Assembly (NCBI RefSeq): GCF_012317385.1 | Contig: NZ_CP051144.1 | Location: forward strand, 2,232,001 to 2,296,000 | DNA from: Romboutsia sp. CE17 | GTDB taxonomy: Bacteria; Bacillota; Clostridia; Peptostreptococcales; Peptostreptococcaceae | Direction of reading: 5' to 3' | Length of the DNA: 64,000 nt | Part shown: positions 50,651-59,431 of the stretch, one piece after another | How the letters are laid out: each line of letters begins with the position of its first letter | Numbering within the stretch: position 1 is the first letter of the stretch | Program-made: the position numbers and the translations under genes | The notes under the pieces: generated by a model | Told to the model about the DNA's origin: nothing | Database searches by the model: none | The model's input: only the letters and a program-made list of their open reading frames with translations

Positions 50651-51667
50651 TTACTTCTTTGGCATTTCTAAATTAAGATGTTCATAGGCTAGAGGCATTG
50701 CAATTCTTCCTCTTGGACCTCTATTTATAAATCCTAATTGAAGTAAGTATGGTTCATACACATCTTCAATAGTATTTCTGTCTTCACCAATAGATGCTGC
50801 TAATGTATCTAACCCTACTGGTCCACCTTTAAACTTTTCAATTATTGTTCTAAGTAATTTTTCATCTACGTAATCAAGGCCTAAACTATCTACACCTAAA
50901 AGTTCTAATGCTTTATGAGCAACCTCATCAGTTATATTTCCATCTGCTCTAACTTGGGCATAATCTCTAACTCTTTTTAATAATCTATTGGCTATTCTTG
51001 GTGTACCTCTAGAACGTCTAGCAATTTCAGTAGCTCCACCTATTTGAATTTCTGCTCCCAAAATTTCTGCTGATCTCATAACTATTTTAGCCAATTCATC
51101 TACTGTATAATAGTCAAGCTTACATATAACACCAAATCTATCTCTTAATGGATTTGTAAGCATACCTGCTCTAGTTGTTGCTCCTATTAGAGTAAACTTA
51201 GGTAAATCTAATCTTATACTTCTTGCAGACGGGCCTTTACCTATAATTATATCTAAGCAATAATCTTCCATAGCAGGATATAAAACTTCTTCTACACTTC
51301 TGTTAATTCTGTGTATTTCATCTATAAATAACACATCATTTTCATTTAAATTTGTAAGTATAGCTGCTAAGTCTCCTGCTCTTTCTATAGCTGGACCTGA
51401 TGTAATCCTTAAACTAACTCCCATCTCATTAGCAATTATACTTGATAAAGTAGTTTTACCTAGTCCTGGAGGACCATATAAAAGTACATGGTCTAAAGGC
51501 TCATTTCTACTTTTTGCTGCTTCTATAAATATGGAAAGTTGCTCCTTTGCTTTTTCCTGTCCTAAATAATCTGATAGAGACTTGGGTCTTAAACTATTTT
51601 CTATATCAACATCTTCATTTTGCATTGTAGATGTAATTATCCTATCTTCATCTTCAAAATCAAACAT
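50651..51667 (-). CDS. ruvB: Holliday junction branch-migration ATPase RuvB
   Basis: 338 residues. AAA+ motor that drives branch migration with RuvA. Walker [15 protein letters not shown] (about 63-76), Walker [10 protein letters not shown], sensor 1 [10 protein letters not shown] and arginine-finger NPLRDRFG are visible, and a C-terminal winged-helix domain ([13 protein letters not shown]) ends the protein. It is 16 bp after ruvA. Confidence 0.98.
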   Translation of the reverse strand: MFDFEDEDRIITSTMQNEDVDIENSLRPKSLSDYLGQEKAKEQLSIFIEAAKSRNEPLDHVLLYGPPGLGKTTLSSIIANEMGVSLRITSGPAIERAGDLAAILTNLNENDVLFIDEIHRINRSVEEVLYPAMEDYCLDIIIGKGPSARSIRLDLPKFTLIGATTRAGMLTNPLRDRFGVICKLDYYTVDELAKIVMRSAEILGAEIQIGGATEIARRSRGTPRIANRLLKRVRDYAQVRADGNITDEVAHKALELLGVDSLGLDYVDEKLLRTIIEKFKGGPVGLDTLAASIGEDRNTIEDVYEPYLLQLGFINRGPRGRIAMPLAYEHLNLEMPKK

Positions 51668-51683
51668 TACTTTTCCCCTTCCT

Positions 51684-52286
51684 TTATCTTAAACTTTGGC
51701 TCATTAAATATGATAAAGATTTTTTTATTATATCTTCAGTATTTAAACCAGTTTTTTTACATTTATCAACAGCTTCTTTTGCTTCCGATGTTGAGTATCC
51801 TAGCGCTACTAAGGCATCTACTGCTTCGTCTTGAGATACTGATATTGGAGTTTGAGTTAATAATGTAGGCTCAAATTCTATATTTTGCTTATCAATTTTG
51901 TCCTTTAACTCTAGTATTATTCTTTCTGCTGTTTTCTTTCCTACACCTGGGGCTTTAGACATTTTAGTAATATCTTCACTTATGATATAAGCACCTAACT
52001 GTTTTGGTGATGCAAAGGATAATATTCCAAGTCCAACTTTTGGACCTATTTTCGATACAGATGTTAATAGTTCAAACATATGTAGTTCTTCTTTAGTCGA
52101 AAATCCACACAAGCTCATATCATCTTCTCTTACAATTAGTTTTGTATATATTTTAGCCATATTTCCTAATTGTAAATCCTTTAGTGTATTTGATGATACA
52201 TTTATTCTATATCCTATATTATTGTTGTCTATTACTATATGGTCTAAGTAAAGTTCTTCTATCGTTCCTTTTATATAACTATACAT
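51684..52286 (-). CDS. ruvA: Holliday junction protein RuvA
   Basis: 200 residues. Binds four-way junctions as a tetramer and loads RuvB. N-terminal OB domain ([12 protein letters not shown]), two helix-hairpin-helix motifs ([16 protein letters not shown] and [19 protein letters not shown]) and C-terminal RuvB-binding domain ([21 protein letters not shown]). The start overlaps the end of ruvC by 8 bp. Confidence 0.98.
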   Translation of the reverse strand: MYSYIKGTIEELYLDHIVIDNNNIGYRINVSSNTLKDLQLGNMAKIYTKLIVREDDMSLCGFSTKEELHMFELLTSVSKIGPKVGLGILSFASPKQLGAYIISEDITKMSKAPGVGKKTAERIILELKDKIDKQNIEFEPTLLTQTPISVSQDEAVDALVALGYSTSEAKEAVDKCKKTGLNTEDIIKKSLSYLMSQSLR

Positions 52287-52791
52287 ATTTACTTCCCCCT
52301 ATATTTTTCAGTGTCTTTTCTAGTCTATTTGAGTGAGCATGACATATTGCTACTGCTAGTGCATCAGCTACGTCATCTGGCTTTGGTACTACTTTTAAGT
52401 TTAAAAATGATGTTACCATCTGCTGAACTTGAGCTTTTTGTGCTCTTCCATAACCTACTACTCCTTGCTTTACTTGAAGTGGAGTATATTCATACACAGG
52501 CTTTCCATTATGAGCACATGCAAGCATAGTAACTCCTCTCGCTTGAGCTACTGTTATAGCTGTCTTAACATTTTTGTTGAAGAATAACTCTTCTATTCCA
52601 ACTTCATCTATATTATATTTTTTTATAAGAAGGTTAATCCCTTTATATACAAGTTCTAATCGCTTTAACATATCCATGCCTGCAGGAGTTGTAACTGCAC
52701 CATAATCTATAACTCTAAACTTATTATTTTTATATTCTATTATTCCATAACCAACTATTGCTATTCCTGGATCTATACCTAAAATTATCAT
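52279..52791 (-). CDS. ruvC: Holliday junction resolvase RuvC
   Basis: 170 residues. Cuts Holliday junctions. Catalytic acidic residues: Asp7 ([14 protein letters not shown]), Glu66-67 region ([11 protein letters not shown]) and the C-terminal [15 protein letters not shown] Asp cluster. Full length. AGGAGG lies about 8-10 bases before the ATG. First gene of the ruvC-ruvA-ruvB-queA-psiE-like-tgt-yajC run. Confidence 0.98.
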   Translation of the reverse strand: MIILGIDPGIAIVGYGIIEYKNNKFRVIDYGAVTTPAGMDMLKRLELVYKGINLLIKKYNIDEVGIEELFFNKNVKTAITVAQARGVTMLACAHNGKPVYEYTPLQVKQGVVGYGRAQKAQVQQMVTSFLNLKVVPKPDDVADALAVAICHAHSNRLEKTLKNIGGSKYV

Positions 52792-52936
52792 TATAAAATG
52801 GATGCCTCCTAATATTCATCATTAAAAATCTATATAATATTAAAACTTATGTTCTTATTTATTATATCATAACTTATATTTTATAACTAATATCTTAGGT
52901 AATTCATACTTATAATTGCTATTTCTCTATATAAAT

Positions 52937-53083
52937 AAAATAAGGAACAACTTAAGGCTAAAGATATATTCCAAAGAGAAAATTTTAAATATAAATTCAT
53001 ATACCTTTATATTTCATAAGATAATTTTATATCTATAATTTTCTCCATGGTTATCTTTTTACTTCTAAGTGGTTCCTTATTTT
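52937..53083. repeat. 147-base nested hairpin upstream of ruvC
   Basis: Outer arms AAAATAAGGAACAACTTA (52937-52954) and complement (53066-53083) differ at one base. Inner arms GAGAAAATTTTAAATAT... (52976-53000) and 53021-53045 pair with few mismatches. The right arm starts at the stop codon of the BofC-like gene, so the hairpin can be transcribed as its 3' end. It lacks the tip shared by copies A-C. Confidence 0.75.
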
Positions 53084-53693
53084 AACTATCCATATCTTCT
53101 AACTTACTATATGCCTCATCTTTAGAGCTCACAATAATGCCTTGTTGTAATTCATCTTGTACAGTTCTTGGTAAGGAATCAACTTCTATTTGAGTTTCTT
53201 CTACTATACTTTTCTTACCTGTACTATCATATTTATAGATTCCTACATATCCACTATTAATCTCAACTGAATATTTATTAGCTTTAGTTGCATCTACTGA
53301 AGAAACATCTTCAGTTTCAGTTAAAACTATTTCATATTTGTTTATACTTTCTACTTCTCTATTTGGATATTTATCATTAAAATATGCTATTATCTCATCT
53401 TCTGATTTATCTAACAATTCATCAGGAACTGTGCCAATCATTATTGGAGATGATTTAGTATCGCTATTATCTGAATAAATTGTCTGTAACCATATTTCAC
53501 AATTTTCATTTAATCCAAAAGCTTCTGTTGTTTTCTCATTCTTATTCGATACTTTACTTGCCATTTTATTTTGTTCCTTAGTATCATTGTCTCTTAACTT
53601 CGTGCCTATGTAAATTCCACTACTTAATACCAATATACATACTAAAACTAATGTTGGTATCTTCCAATGAAATGATTTTTTTTCTTCAAACAT
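53082..53693 (-). CDS. BofC-like exported protein
   Basis: 203 residues from the ATG at 53693 (GGAGG 9 bases upstream). One N-terminal helix (about 11-28) then an extracytoplasmic part. The C-terminal 60 residues (NSGYVGIYKYDSTGKKSIVE, then ETQIEVDSLPRTVQDELQQG and KDEAYSKLEDMDS) follow the BofC C-terminal pattern 'GYVaIY..d..g...eeT.I.i.sLP...q..L..GI.v.s.eeay..LEd'. In Bacillus, BofC acts between forespore membranes to restrain SpoIVB signalling. The fit is to the domain; a direct sporulation role is inferred. It lies upstream of ruvC. Confidence 0.7.
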   Translation of the reverse strand: MFEEKKSFHWKIPTLVLVCILVLSSGIYIGTKLRDNDTKEQNKMASKVSNKNEKTTEAFGLNENCEIWLQTIYSDNSDTKSSPIMIGTVPDELLDKSEDEIIAYFNDKYPNREVESINKYEIVLTETEDVSSVDATKANKYSVEINSGYVGIYKYDSTGKKSIVEETQIEVDSLPRTVQDELQQGIIVSSKDEAYSKLEDMDS

Positions 53694-53858
53694 TTTTATG
53701 ACCTCCTTTTTATTAAAGATTCTATCCATCTAATACCTTTTTATACATTTGAGGAAAAATAAGTAAATTTGCATAAATATTTTTGTCTCCTTTTCTCTTA
53801 AATATTCATATTATAAGGTATCATCTATGTATTTTATTTATATAAAGGAGGTGTTTTT

Positions 53859-54185
53859 TTGGATACGTCATTTACAAGGTTAATTTATGACAAAATTGAG
53901 TTCATTGAATTTAGGCAAAACATACTATTCCTAAAACAACCTCAGCATAAAGCGTCTATTTTTTTTGAATTGCATTTAGATGACTTTTTAAGAATTAGAG
54001 ACTTTACTAAGAATTTTTCAAAAAGAGTTGTTTTAGGTAATGAGAAACTAACAATTTATGATTATGAAAAAGAGCTTTTTAATATTTGGACTCCTATAAA
54101 ATCTTATCCATCATCTTCAACATTAGTAGCAAAAGCTTTAATGTCTGAAGATGTATTTAATCAATTATTTCAGTCAAATAACTAA
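53859..54185 (+). CDS. Unknown small soluble protein
   Basis: 108 residues, TTG start 8 bases after AAAGGAGG; no ATG fits. Soluble, mixed alpha/beta by eye, with alternating hydrophobic strands at the start (DKIEFIEFRQNILFLKQ) and FFELHLDDFLRIRDF. No Cys, no signal peptide, no known catalytic motif. A terminator follows, so it is monocistronic. Not recognised; it reads like a conserved clostridial protein because of its clean start and codon use. Confidence 0.65.
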   Translation: MDTSFTRLIYDKIEFIEFRQNILFLKQPQHKASIFFELHLDDFLRIRDFTKNFSKRVVLGNEKLTIYDYEKELFNIWTPIKSYPSSSTLVAKALMSEDVFNQLFQSNN

Positions 54186-54213
54186 AGAGCTAAATCCTTC
54201 TCTTAGTTTAATT

Positions 54214-54260
54214 AAAAACCATTCTATATTTTCCATGCTAAAAAATATAGAATGGTTATT
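54214..54260. terminator. Terminator after the unknown small gene
   Basis: AACCATTCTATATTTT / AAAATATAGAATGGTT arms with a short loop, then ATTTCATTTT. Confidence 0.88.
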
Positions 54261-54335
54261 TCATTTTATTTGATATATTTTTTTATAAATTGGCAATACT
54301 TCTTAATGATTAATATATTATTAGGAGGTAATACA

Positions 54336-54659
54336 ATGGCAAAAATAGGATGTAATGTAATTAACTGTTCACATAATGACAGTGGTATATGTTATGCAAA
54401 TAAAATATCAGTAACTGGTAAGAAAGCTCGTACTAGCAATCATACTTGCTGTAGTTCATTCTTAGATGAATCTACATATAGTACACTAACTAATAATACA
54501 AATAATGACGGGCCGTGTAATATGGTTTCTTGCAATGTAAAAACTTGTAATTACAACGCTGGAAATATATGTGCTCTTAACGATATTGCTGTAACATCAA
54601 ATGTAGGTAGAGCAAATCTATACTCAGAAACATATTGCTCTAGTTTTAAATGCAAATAA
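54336..54659 (+). CDS. Protein with two DUF1540 Cys-rich repeats
   Basis: 107 residues from the ATG at 54336 (AGGAGG 8 bases upstream). Two repeats of about 45 residues: CNVINCSHNDSGICYANKISVTG...CCSSF and CNVKTCNYNAGNICALNDIAVTS...YCSSF. Each has a C-x4-C-x6-8-C...C pattern typical of DUF1540, a small Cys domain widespread in clostridia. Metal binding is likely but unproven. The linker is Asn/Thr-rich. No membrane part. Monocistronic. Confidence 0.85.
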   Translation: MAKIGCNVINCSHNDSGICYANKISVTGKKARTSNHTCCSSFLDESTYSTLTNNTNNDGPCNMVSCNVKTCNYNAGNICALNDIAVTSNVGRANLYSETYCSSFKCK

Positions 54660-54740
54660 ATTTAACTACATATATAATTGCATTATTAATTAAATGGCGT
54701 TACTTATTTTCTATATAAAAAATAAATAATATCATTTTAA

Positions 54741-54785
54741 GATAAAATGGCTAACTTCTATTAATAAGAGGTTAGCCATTTTATC
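54741..54785. terminator. Palindromic hairpin after the DUF1540 gene
   Basis: GATAAAATGGCTAAC / GTTAGCCATTTTATC perfect 15-base arms around a 15-base loop. Works as a terminator for either strand only if the flanking AT is enough; no long T run. Confidence 0.55.
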
Positions 54786-54796
54786 TACAGCATAAA

Positions 54797-54965
54797 TTAC
54801 TTATTAGTAACCTTATATTTAACTTCTCTTTTATTTTCTCTATCTTCAAATTTAAAAACTTCTAATAATAAATCAATATAGAATAACATTTCAATTAAAC
54901 TTTGCTTATTTTTAAATCAAACCTAATAAGCAAATGCTTATATGTTTTAACACTTGATTATATGC
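54797..54965 (-). pseudogene. Possible remnant of a decayed gene
   Basis: The minus strand ends in a 30-codon frame (MLFYIDLLLEVFKFEDRENK then REVKYKVTNK) with protein-like composition. Its upstream frame continues to a TGA, and a second frame just before it reads TYKHLLIRFDLK. Joining them needs one frameshift. No ribosome site or homologue could be assigned. The rest of the 54660-55033 gap is the palindrome and the AT-rich promoter side of the next gene. Confidence 0.2.
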
Positions 54966-55033
54966 TTTTTAGATGATAGGATATAAATTATAGTTAGTAT
55001 TAAATTTTATATAAACATAGAAAGGGATTTTAA

Positions 55034-55693
55034 ATGACTAATATATTTGATTTAAAAAGCAAAGAGAATAAGGTCAGAGTATTATTCTATACATTAGGTC
55101 TTAGTATAATGGGTCTTGGAATTGCACTAAGTGCCATATCTAACTTTGGAGTTGGACCTTGGGATGCTGTAAATATCGGATTAAGCTATCATATTAACTT
55201 ATCAGTAGGTACATGTATGAATATAGTAGCTATTTTGAATTTAATAGTAGGTGGTATATTAAATAAAGAATTTCCTAAAATAACACCTATGATAACATCT
55301 ATTATATTAGGCGGTTTTATAGATTTAGGTCTTTTCGTATTTAGTGATATTAATGTATCTACACCTTTAATGCAGTTTATATTATTTATGATTTCACTTC
55401 CAATTATAAGCTTAGGTGTTGCAATTTATTTAGTTTCTAAATTACCTAATACACCATTAGATTATTTTATGCTTGCTATAAAAACTAAGTTTAATTTATC
55501 TCTTATGTCTGGTAAAATTGTATCAGAATGTAGCGGATTTATTATAGGTTTTCTTTTAGGCGGTCCAGTTGGTCTTGGAAGTTTAATAATCATATTCACT
55601 ATAGGACCAATAATGCAATTCTTATATCCTTATAGTGAGTATTTCTTTAATAAACTAATTAATAAGGGCGATATAACTTTATCTAAAAACTAA
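55034..55693 (+). CDS. YczE/YitT-like membrane protein
   Basis: 219 residues, five or six hydrophobic helices. GLGIALSAISNFGVGPWDAVNIGLSYHINLSVGTCMNI and a later TPLDYFMLAIKTKFNLSLMSGKIVSECSGFIIGFLLGGPVGLGSLI are the conserved parts of the YczE (COG2364) family. Function unknown; related genes sit beside regulators or antibiotic clusters in bacilli. AAAGGGA precedes the ATG. It shares the general GxGPxD repeat idea with the YitT gene at 9235 but lacks its DUF2179 domain. Confidence 0.82.
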   Translation: MTNIFDLKSKENKVRVLFYTLGLSIMGLGIALSAISNFGVGPWDAVNIGLSYHINLSVGTCMNIVAILNLIVGGILNKEFPKITPMITSIILGGFIDLGLFVFSDINVSTPLMQFILFMISLPIISLGVAIYLVSKLPNTPLDYFMLAIKTKFNLSLMSGKIVSECSGFIIGFLLGGPVGLGSLIIIFTIGPIMQFLYPYSEYFFNKLINKGDITLSKN

Positions 55694-55703
55694 ATATATT
55701 TTC

Positions 55704-55742
55704 AAAGGAATAGCTAAAAGTTTCAAGCTATTCCTTTTTATT
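55704..55742 (+). terminator. Terminator of the YczE-like gene
   Basis: AAAGGAATAGCT / AGCTATTCCTTT arms, T5 tail. Confidence 0.88.
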
Positions 55743-55795
55743 GTTTTTATACTAAATAAAGTCTGTAGTTTACAAAATTGTAAGGATTTATACAA

Positions 55796-55824
55796 TAGAC
55801 CATTTTATGTGTAAAGTATATAAT
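55796..55824 (+). promoter_or_regulatory. Promoter of the PgdA-like gene
   Basis: TAGACC (-35), 17 bases, TATAAT (-10). It lies within the longer open frame, which supports the start codon chosen at 55870. Confidence 0.6.
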
Positions 55825-55869
55825 ATATATAGTGAGGATTCGACAAATTTATCGAGAGGGGGAAATGAT

Positions 55870-56808
55870 ATGAGACAAAAAAATATCTTTAACAACAAAA
55901 AAAGAAAAACTAATAATAAAAATAAGATTATTTCAGTTAGTCTTGCTTGTGTAATTGTATTTGCTGGCGTTAAAGTAGTTTCTGCAACTACTAGCTTCTT
56001 TAAAGAACAACAAGCAATAAAACAAGAAGAAAAACGTAAAGAAGAAGAAGCTAAAGCTTTAGCTGAAAAAAAGCGTAAAGAAGAAGAAGAAAAGAAAAAA
56101 TATATGGTTGGCGTAAAAAATGATGCTAAAAAATATACATACGATGCAACTAAGGTTGCTAAAAAATTAGCTTCATATGATTATTCTAACAATGGTGAAA
56201 AAGTTGTATTCTTAACTTTCGATGATGGAACTTCTACTACTGTTACTCCTGAAGTATTAAGAATACTAGAAGAAAATGATGTACATGCTACTTTCTTTGT
56301 AACTGGTCAAAATATTGAAAGAGGTGGAGAAAAAGCAAAAGAATTGCTAAAAGAGGAGTTAAATAGGGGACATGCTATAGCTAATCACTCTTGGTCACAT
56401 GATTATAAATATCTTTATCCAGGTAGAACTCTAAATTTAGATAACTTCCTTGCTGACTTTAAGAAAACAGATGATTTATTAAAGGAAACTCTTGGAAAGT
56501 ACTTCTCAACTAGAGTAATAAGATGTCCAGGTGGACATATGTCTTGGAAGGGTATGGATGCTTTAGATAGCTATTTAGACGAAAATAAAATGGCTTCAAT
56601 AGATTGGAATGCATTAAATAAAGATGCTGAAGGTTCAAGAAAAAATGCAGATCAATTAGTTCAAGAAGCTATAAAAACATCTGAAGGTAAAGAAATGGTA
56701 GTATTATTAATGCATGATACTTACGGAAAAGAAGAAACTGCTAAAGCACTACCTGAAATAATAAAATACTTTAAAGACAACGGATATGAATTTAAAACTT
56801 TATCTTAA
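55870..56808 (+). CDS. Membrane-anchored polysaccharide deacetylase (PgdA-like)
   Basis: 312 residues from the ATG at 55870 (GGGGG 7 bases upstream); the open frame back to 55807 lies over the promoter. A basic start, one membrane helix (about 22-42) and a long Lys/Glu coiled-coil (about 46-80) precede an extracellular NodB domain. It has TFDDGTSTTVTPEVLRIL (full Asp pair), NHSWSHDY (His ligands), RCPGGHMSW and LLMHDTYGK. It should remove acetyl groups from wall GlcNAc (lysozyme resistance in relatives). Unlike the PdaA gene at 16.5 kb, motif 1 keeps the standard TFDDG. Confidence 0.9.
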   Translation: MRQKNIFNNKKRKTNNKNKIISVSLACVIVFAGVKVVSATTSFFKEQQAIKQEEKRKEEEAKALAEKKRKEEEEKKKYMVGVKNDAKKYTYDATKVAKKLASYDYSNNGEKVVFLTFDDGTSTTVTPEVLRILEENDVHATFFVTGQNIERGGEKAKELLKEELNRGHAIANHSWSHDYKYLYPGRTLNLDNFLADFKKTDDLLKETLGKYFSTRVIRCPGGHMSWKGMDALDSYLDENKMASIDWNALNKDAEGSRKNADQLVQEAIKTSEGKEMVVLLMHDTYGKEETAKALPEIIKYFKDNGYEFKTLS

Positions 56809-56814
56809 TGTATA

Positions 56815-56866
56815 AAAATACCTTCAAGCTGTAAAATACATTTACATAGCTTGAAGGTATTTTTAT
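56815..56866. terminator. Bidirectional terminator between the deacetylase and beta-trefoil genes
   Basis: AAAAATACCTTCAAGCT / AGCTTGAAGGTATTTTT arms with a 17-base loop; both genes end within 20 bases. Confidence 0.9.
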
Positions 56867-56882
56867 ACAATCCATGTAGAGC

Positions 56883-57374
56883 TTAATAATAGGTAATTGT
56901 TCTAAATTTAAATGCAGCATATTCATCTATTTCTTGTACATCAGCTACCAATCTATTATCACTCTCTCTTACTCTTACTCTTAAGTAGCTTCCATTTGGT
57001 GCAAGTAGCGCATATTCTACACCATCAACCTTTTCTAATGTGAATACACTTGCCCCTTCATTATTAGTATCTACAACTAAGAATCCATTTTTATCGATTC
57101 TTAAAAATCTTCCCCCATGTATTCTTAGCATAATATTATTATCTTCTAATAAGATTAGCATAAATATTTTTCCAGTACTTTGATTTCCTGTAGCATAAAA
57201 AAAATCATCAAATCCTATTTCTACAAAATTATTATTGTATACAGATTTTATTTGAACTACATATGCATTATATACAGTATTTTTATAATTTTGGATATTC
57301 ATATCCTCAGATTGCTGATTATTAATATTATCTTCCATCATATTCGGCATCACGTCATTTCTATACTTTTTCAT
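56883..57374 (-). CDS. Beta-trefoil (fascin/ricin-like) protein
   Basis: 163 residues. An N-terminal hydrophilic region rich in Asn, Gln and Met (about 1-33) is followed by trefoil-type repeats: GRFLRIDKNGFLVVDTNN, GSYLRVRVRESDNRLVADV and ending FKFRTITYY, each with the 'G.yLr...dg.l.ad......F' rhythm of fascin-like or actin-crosslinking-like trefoils. No signal peptide. Such folds often bind carbohydrate or protein; nothing here shows a catalytic site. Monocistronic. GGGGG is upstream of the ATG. Confidence 0.6.
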   Translation of the reverse strand: MKKYRNDVMPNMMEDNINNQQSEDMNIQNYKNTVYNAYVVQIKSVYNNNFVEIGFDDFFYATGNQSTGKIFMLILLEDNNIMLRIHGGRFLRIDKNGFLVVDTNNEGASVFTLEKVDGVEYALLAPNGSYLRVRVRESDNRLVADVQEIDEYAAFKFRTITYY

Positions 57375-57468
57375 ACTACCCCCTCTAATACAATTAAACT
57401 TTATATTATTTTATGATAATTAAGATATAGTTGTTACTAATTATAATTTGGTATTAATTAAAGGTAAT

Positions 57469-57515
57469 AAAATACCTCATTGTCAGAGAAAAATCTAACA
57501 ATGAGGTATTTTATA
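57469..57515. terminator. Terminator after GPH symporter copy A
   Basis: AAAATACCTCATTGT / ACAATGAGGTATTTT perfect 15-base arms, A/T tails. Confidence 0.9.
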
Positions 57516-57559
57516 TTTTATTCAAATTTATATTAAATCATTATTTTTAATCTATGTTT

Positions 57560-58978
57560 TTATTTAGAATCACGCATTGCTTCTAATTTAAGATTATTTT
57601 CATTAACTACTTTTTTACTTAGAGGATAAGCAAACATTAATATTAATCCAACAACTATGTAACAAGCACCTGGGAATAAAGTTGCTAATGAATAAATTCC
57701 ATCTGTTGTAGCTGTTGTCTGAGTCGCTGCCGCTGAGTTATACCCTATAAATGTTAAGGCAAATCCTCCAAGACCTCCAGCTAAAGCTTGTCCTACTTTT
57801 CTAGAGAAAGAATAAACTCCATATATTGTTCCATCATCTCTTTTTCCAGTAAGTATTTCATTATAGTCTATTATGTCAGTTATATTTGCCCATATAAGCA
57901 TATTAAATACAGTAGTAAACAATGTTGCTAAAGTATACATTCCTACATATATCCATGGGTTTGTTATTTTAGCTACATAACATCCTATATATATTATACC
58001 TCCAATAATCATAGATATCATAGATACTTCTTTTTTACCAAATTTATCTGATACTTTTACTATAACTGCTGCAAGTGTTAAGTTTATTGGTAAACCAAGC
58101 ATATTTAATACAGATAATGAGTTTACATCTTTAAAGTAATCAGCAAATAAGTAATTATTTATAGTTTGTGTCATTAACGAACTAAGAAGTAATACTATTG
58201 CTGCTCCTATTATTGCTAGTAAAGCTTTATTTTTTGCTATTATTCCAAGATTTTTAACTATAGAAACCTTTTCCTTTTTATCATCATTTACAAATTTAAC
58301 ACGTTCTGTAGTAAGTTTAAAACATAATATATAACATATAAATGCACATATTGAGAATATTCCAGCAATCATAGTAAATTTTTCTGGACTTACAAGTTGA
58401 TTTCCATTAGCATCTGCATAATATATAACTTGAGGTGCTATAGTTCCTATAATAACACTAGCAAAACTTCCACCTAAACTTCTCCAAGTTGAAAGTGATG
58501 CTCTCTCTTTTGGATCATTAGTAATAGCTGATGCCATTGAACCATAAGGTATATTTATTGCTGTATAAAAAACAGATCCCCATAATAGATAAGTAACGAA
58601 CATTATAATTGTCTTCACAGTCATGGAAGCGTTTGCCAAACTAGACTGATACATTAAGAAACTCATGATAGACACTGGTCCTGCCATTCTTTTTATCCAT
58701 GGTTTAAATTTACCATCTTTTGTAGGCTTGGCTTTATCTGCTATAACTCCCATTGTTATATCTGAACAAGCATCTACACATCTTGCTACTAAAAATAATA
58801 CACCCACTAAAGATGTACTAACACCCCATACTTTTGTATAGAATATCATTAAGAACATACTTGCAAAAATAAACGAGAAATCGTTTCCTAAATCCCCAAG
58901 TAAATAACCTGCTTTGTCTCTTAGACCAAAAGGTCTTACATTTTCAGACTCTAAATTTTTTAACCCTTTTGAACTCAT
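57560..58978 (-). CDS. GPH-family sugar:cation symporter, copy A
   Basis: 472 residues, about 12 membrane helices, MelB/GusB/YicJ-type glycoside-pentoside-hexuronide symporter. Typical motifs are KAGYLLGDLGNDFSFIFASMF at the start, GVIADKAKPTKDGKFKPWI (loop 2-3), NIPYGSMASAITNDPKERASLSTWRS and FSRKVGQALAGGLGGFAL. Substrate is not predictable; no glycosidase or regulator is nearby. About nine tenths of the residues match copy B upstream; differences gather in about 270-340 and could change specificity. It has its own promoter region and terminator, so the two copies are separate transcription units. Confidence 0.9.
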   Translation of the reverse strand: MSSKGLKNLESENVRPFGLRDKAGYLLGDLGNDFSFIFASMFLMIFYTKVWGVSTSLVGVLFLVARCVDACSDITMGVIADKAKPTKDGKFKPWIKRMAGPVSIMSFLMYQSSLANASMTVKTIIMFVTYLLWGSVFYTAINIPYGSMASAITNDPKERASLSTWRSLGGSFASVIIGTIAPQVIYYADANGNQLVSPEKFTMIAGIFSICAFICYILCFKLTTERVKFVNDDKKEKVSIVKNLGIIAKNKALLAIIGAAIVLLLSSLMTQTINNYLFADYFKDVNSLSVLNMLGLPINLTLAAVIVKVSDKFGKKEVSMISMIIGGIIYIGCYVAKITNPWIYVGMYTLATLFTTVFNMLIWANITDIIDYNEILTGKRDDGTIYGVYSFSRKVGQALAGGLGGFALTFIGYNSAAATQTTATTDGIYSLATLFPGACYIVVGLILMFAYPLSKKVVNENNLKLEAMRDSK

Positions 58979-59431
58979 ATCTTTCCTCCTATTTTTTTAA
59001 ATCCCAATTTGATTAATTATTTTTTATGACTCCTGTGTTATTTTAATAACAATATAATTCTAGCATACTTGTATATCTACTGTAATAATTATATTTATTT
59101 TTTTTATTAAATTTTTTTTAATTATATCATTAAATTAATATCGTATAATTTCGTCATTTTTTATATTTTTTTTCGTTTTTGTAACAGCAATAAATTTCAT
59201 ATAATATATATATTCCATCAAATTTTCATAATATTTTCCCATACCATTATATTATGATATATAAAAAAGACACCTCTAGTTATTCAATATAGATTTATCT
59301 ATACATCATAACTAAAGGTGTTTTTATTTATCTTAACATTCTAAATATATTTCATTATATTTTTCATAATAATTATAGTTTTCACAATTATTTCAAATTT
59401 ATATTAAATCATTATTTTTTAATCTATATTT
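58979..59431. other. Region between the two symporter genes
   Basis: 453 bases. The AT-rich promoter/leader of copy A (weak TATAAT-type boxes), the terminator of copy B at 59264-59327, and AT-rich filler. No ORF is supported. Confidence 0.6.
59264..59327 (-). terminator. Terminator after symporter copy B
   Basis: CACCTcTAGTTAT / ATAActAAAGGTG arms with a 24-base loop and T5 tail; duplicated at 61135-61196. Confidence 0.75.
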
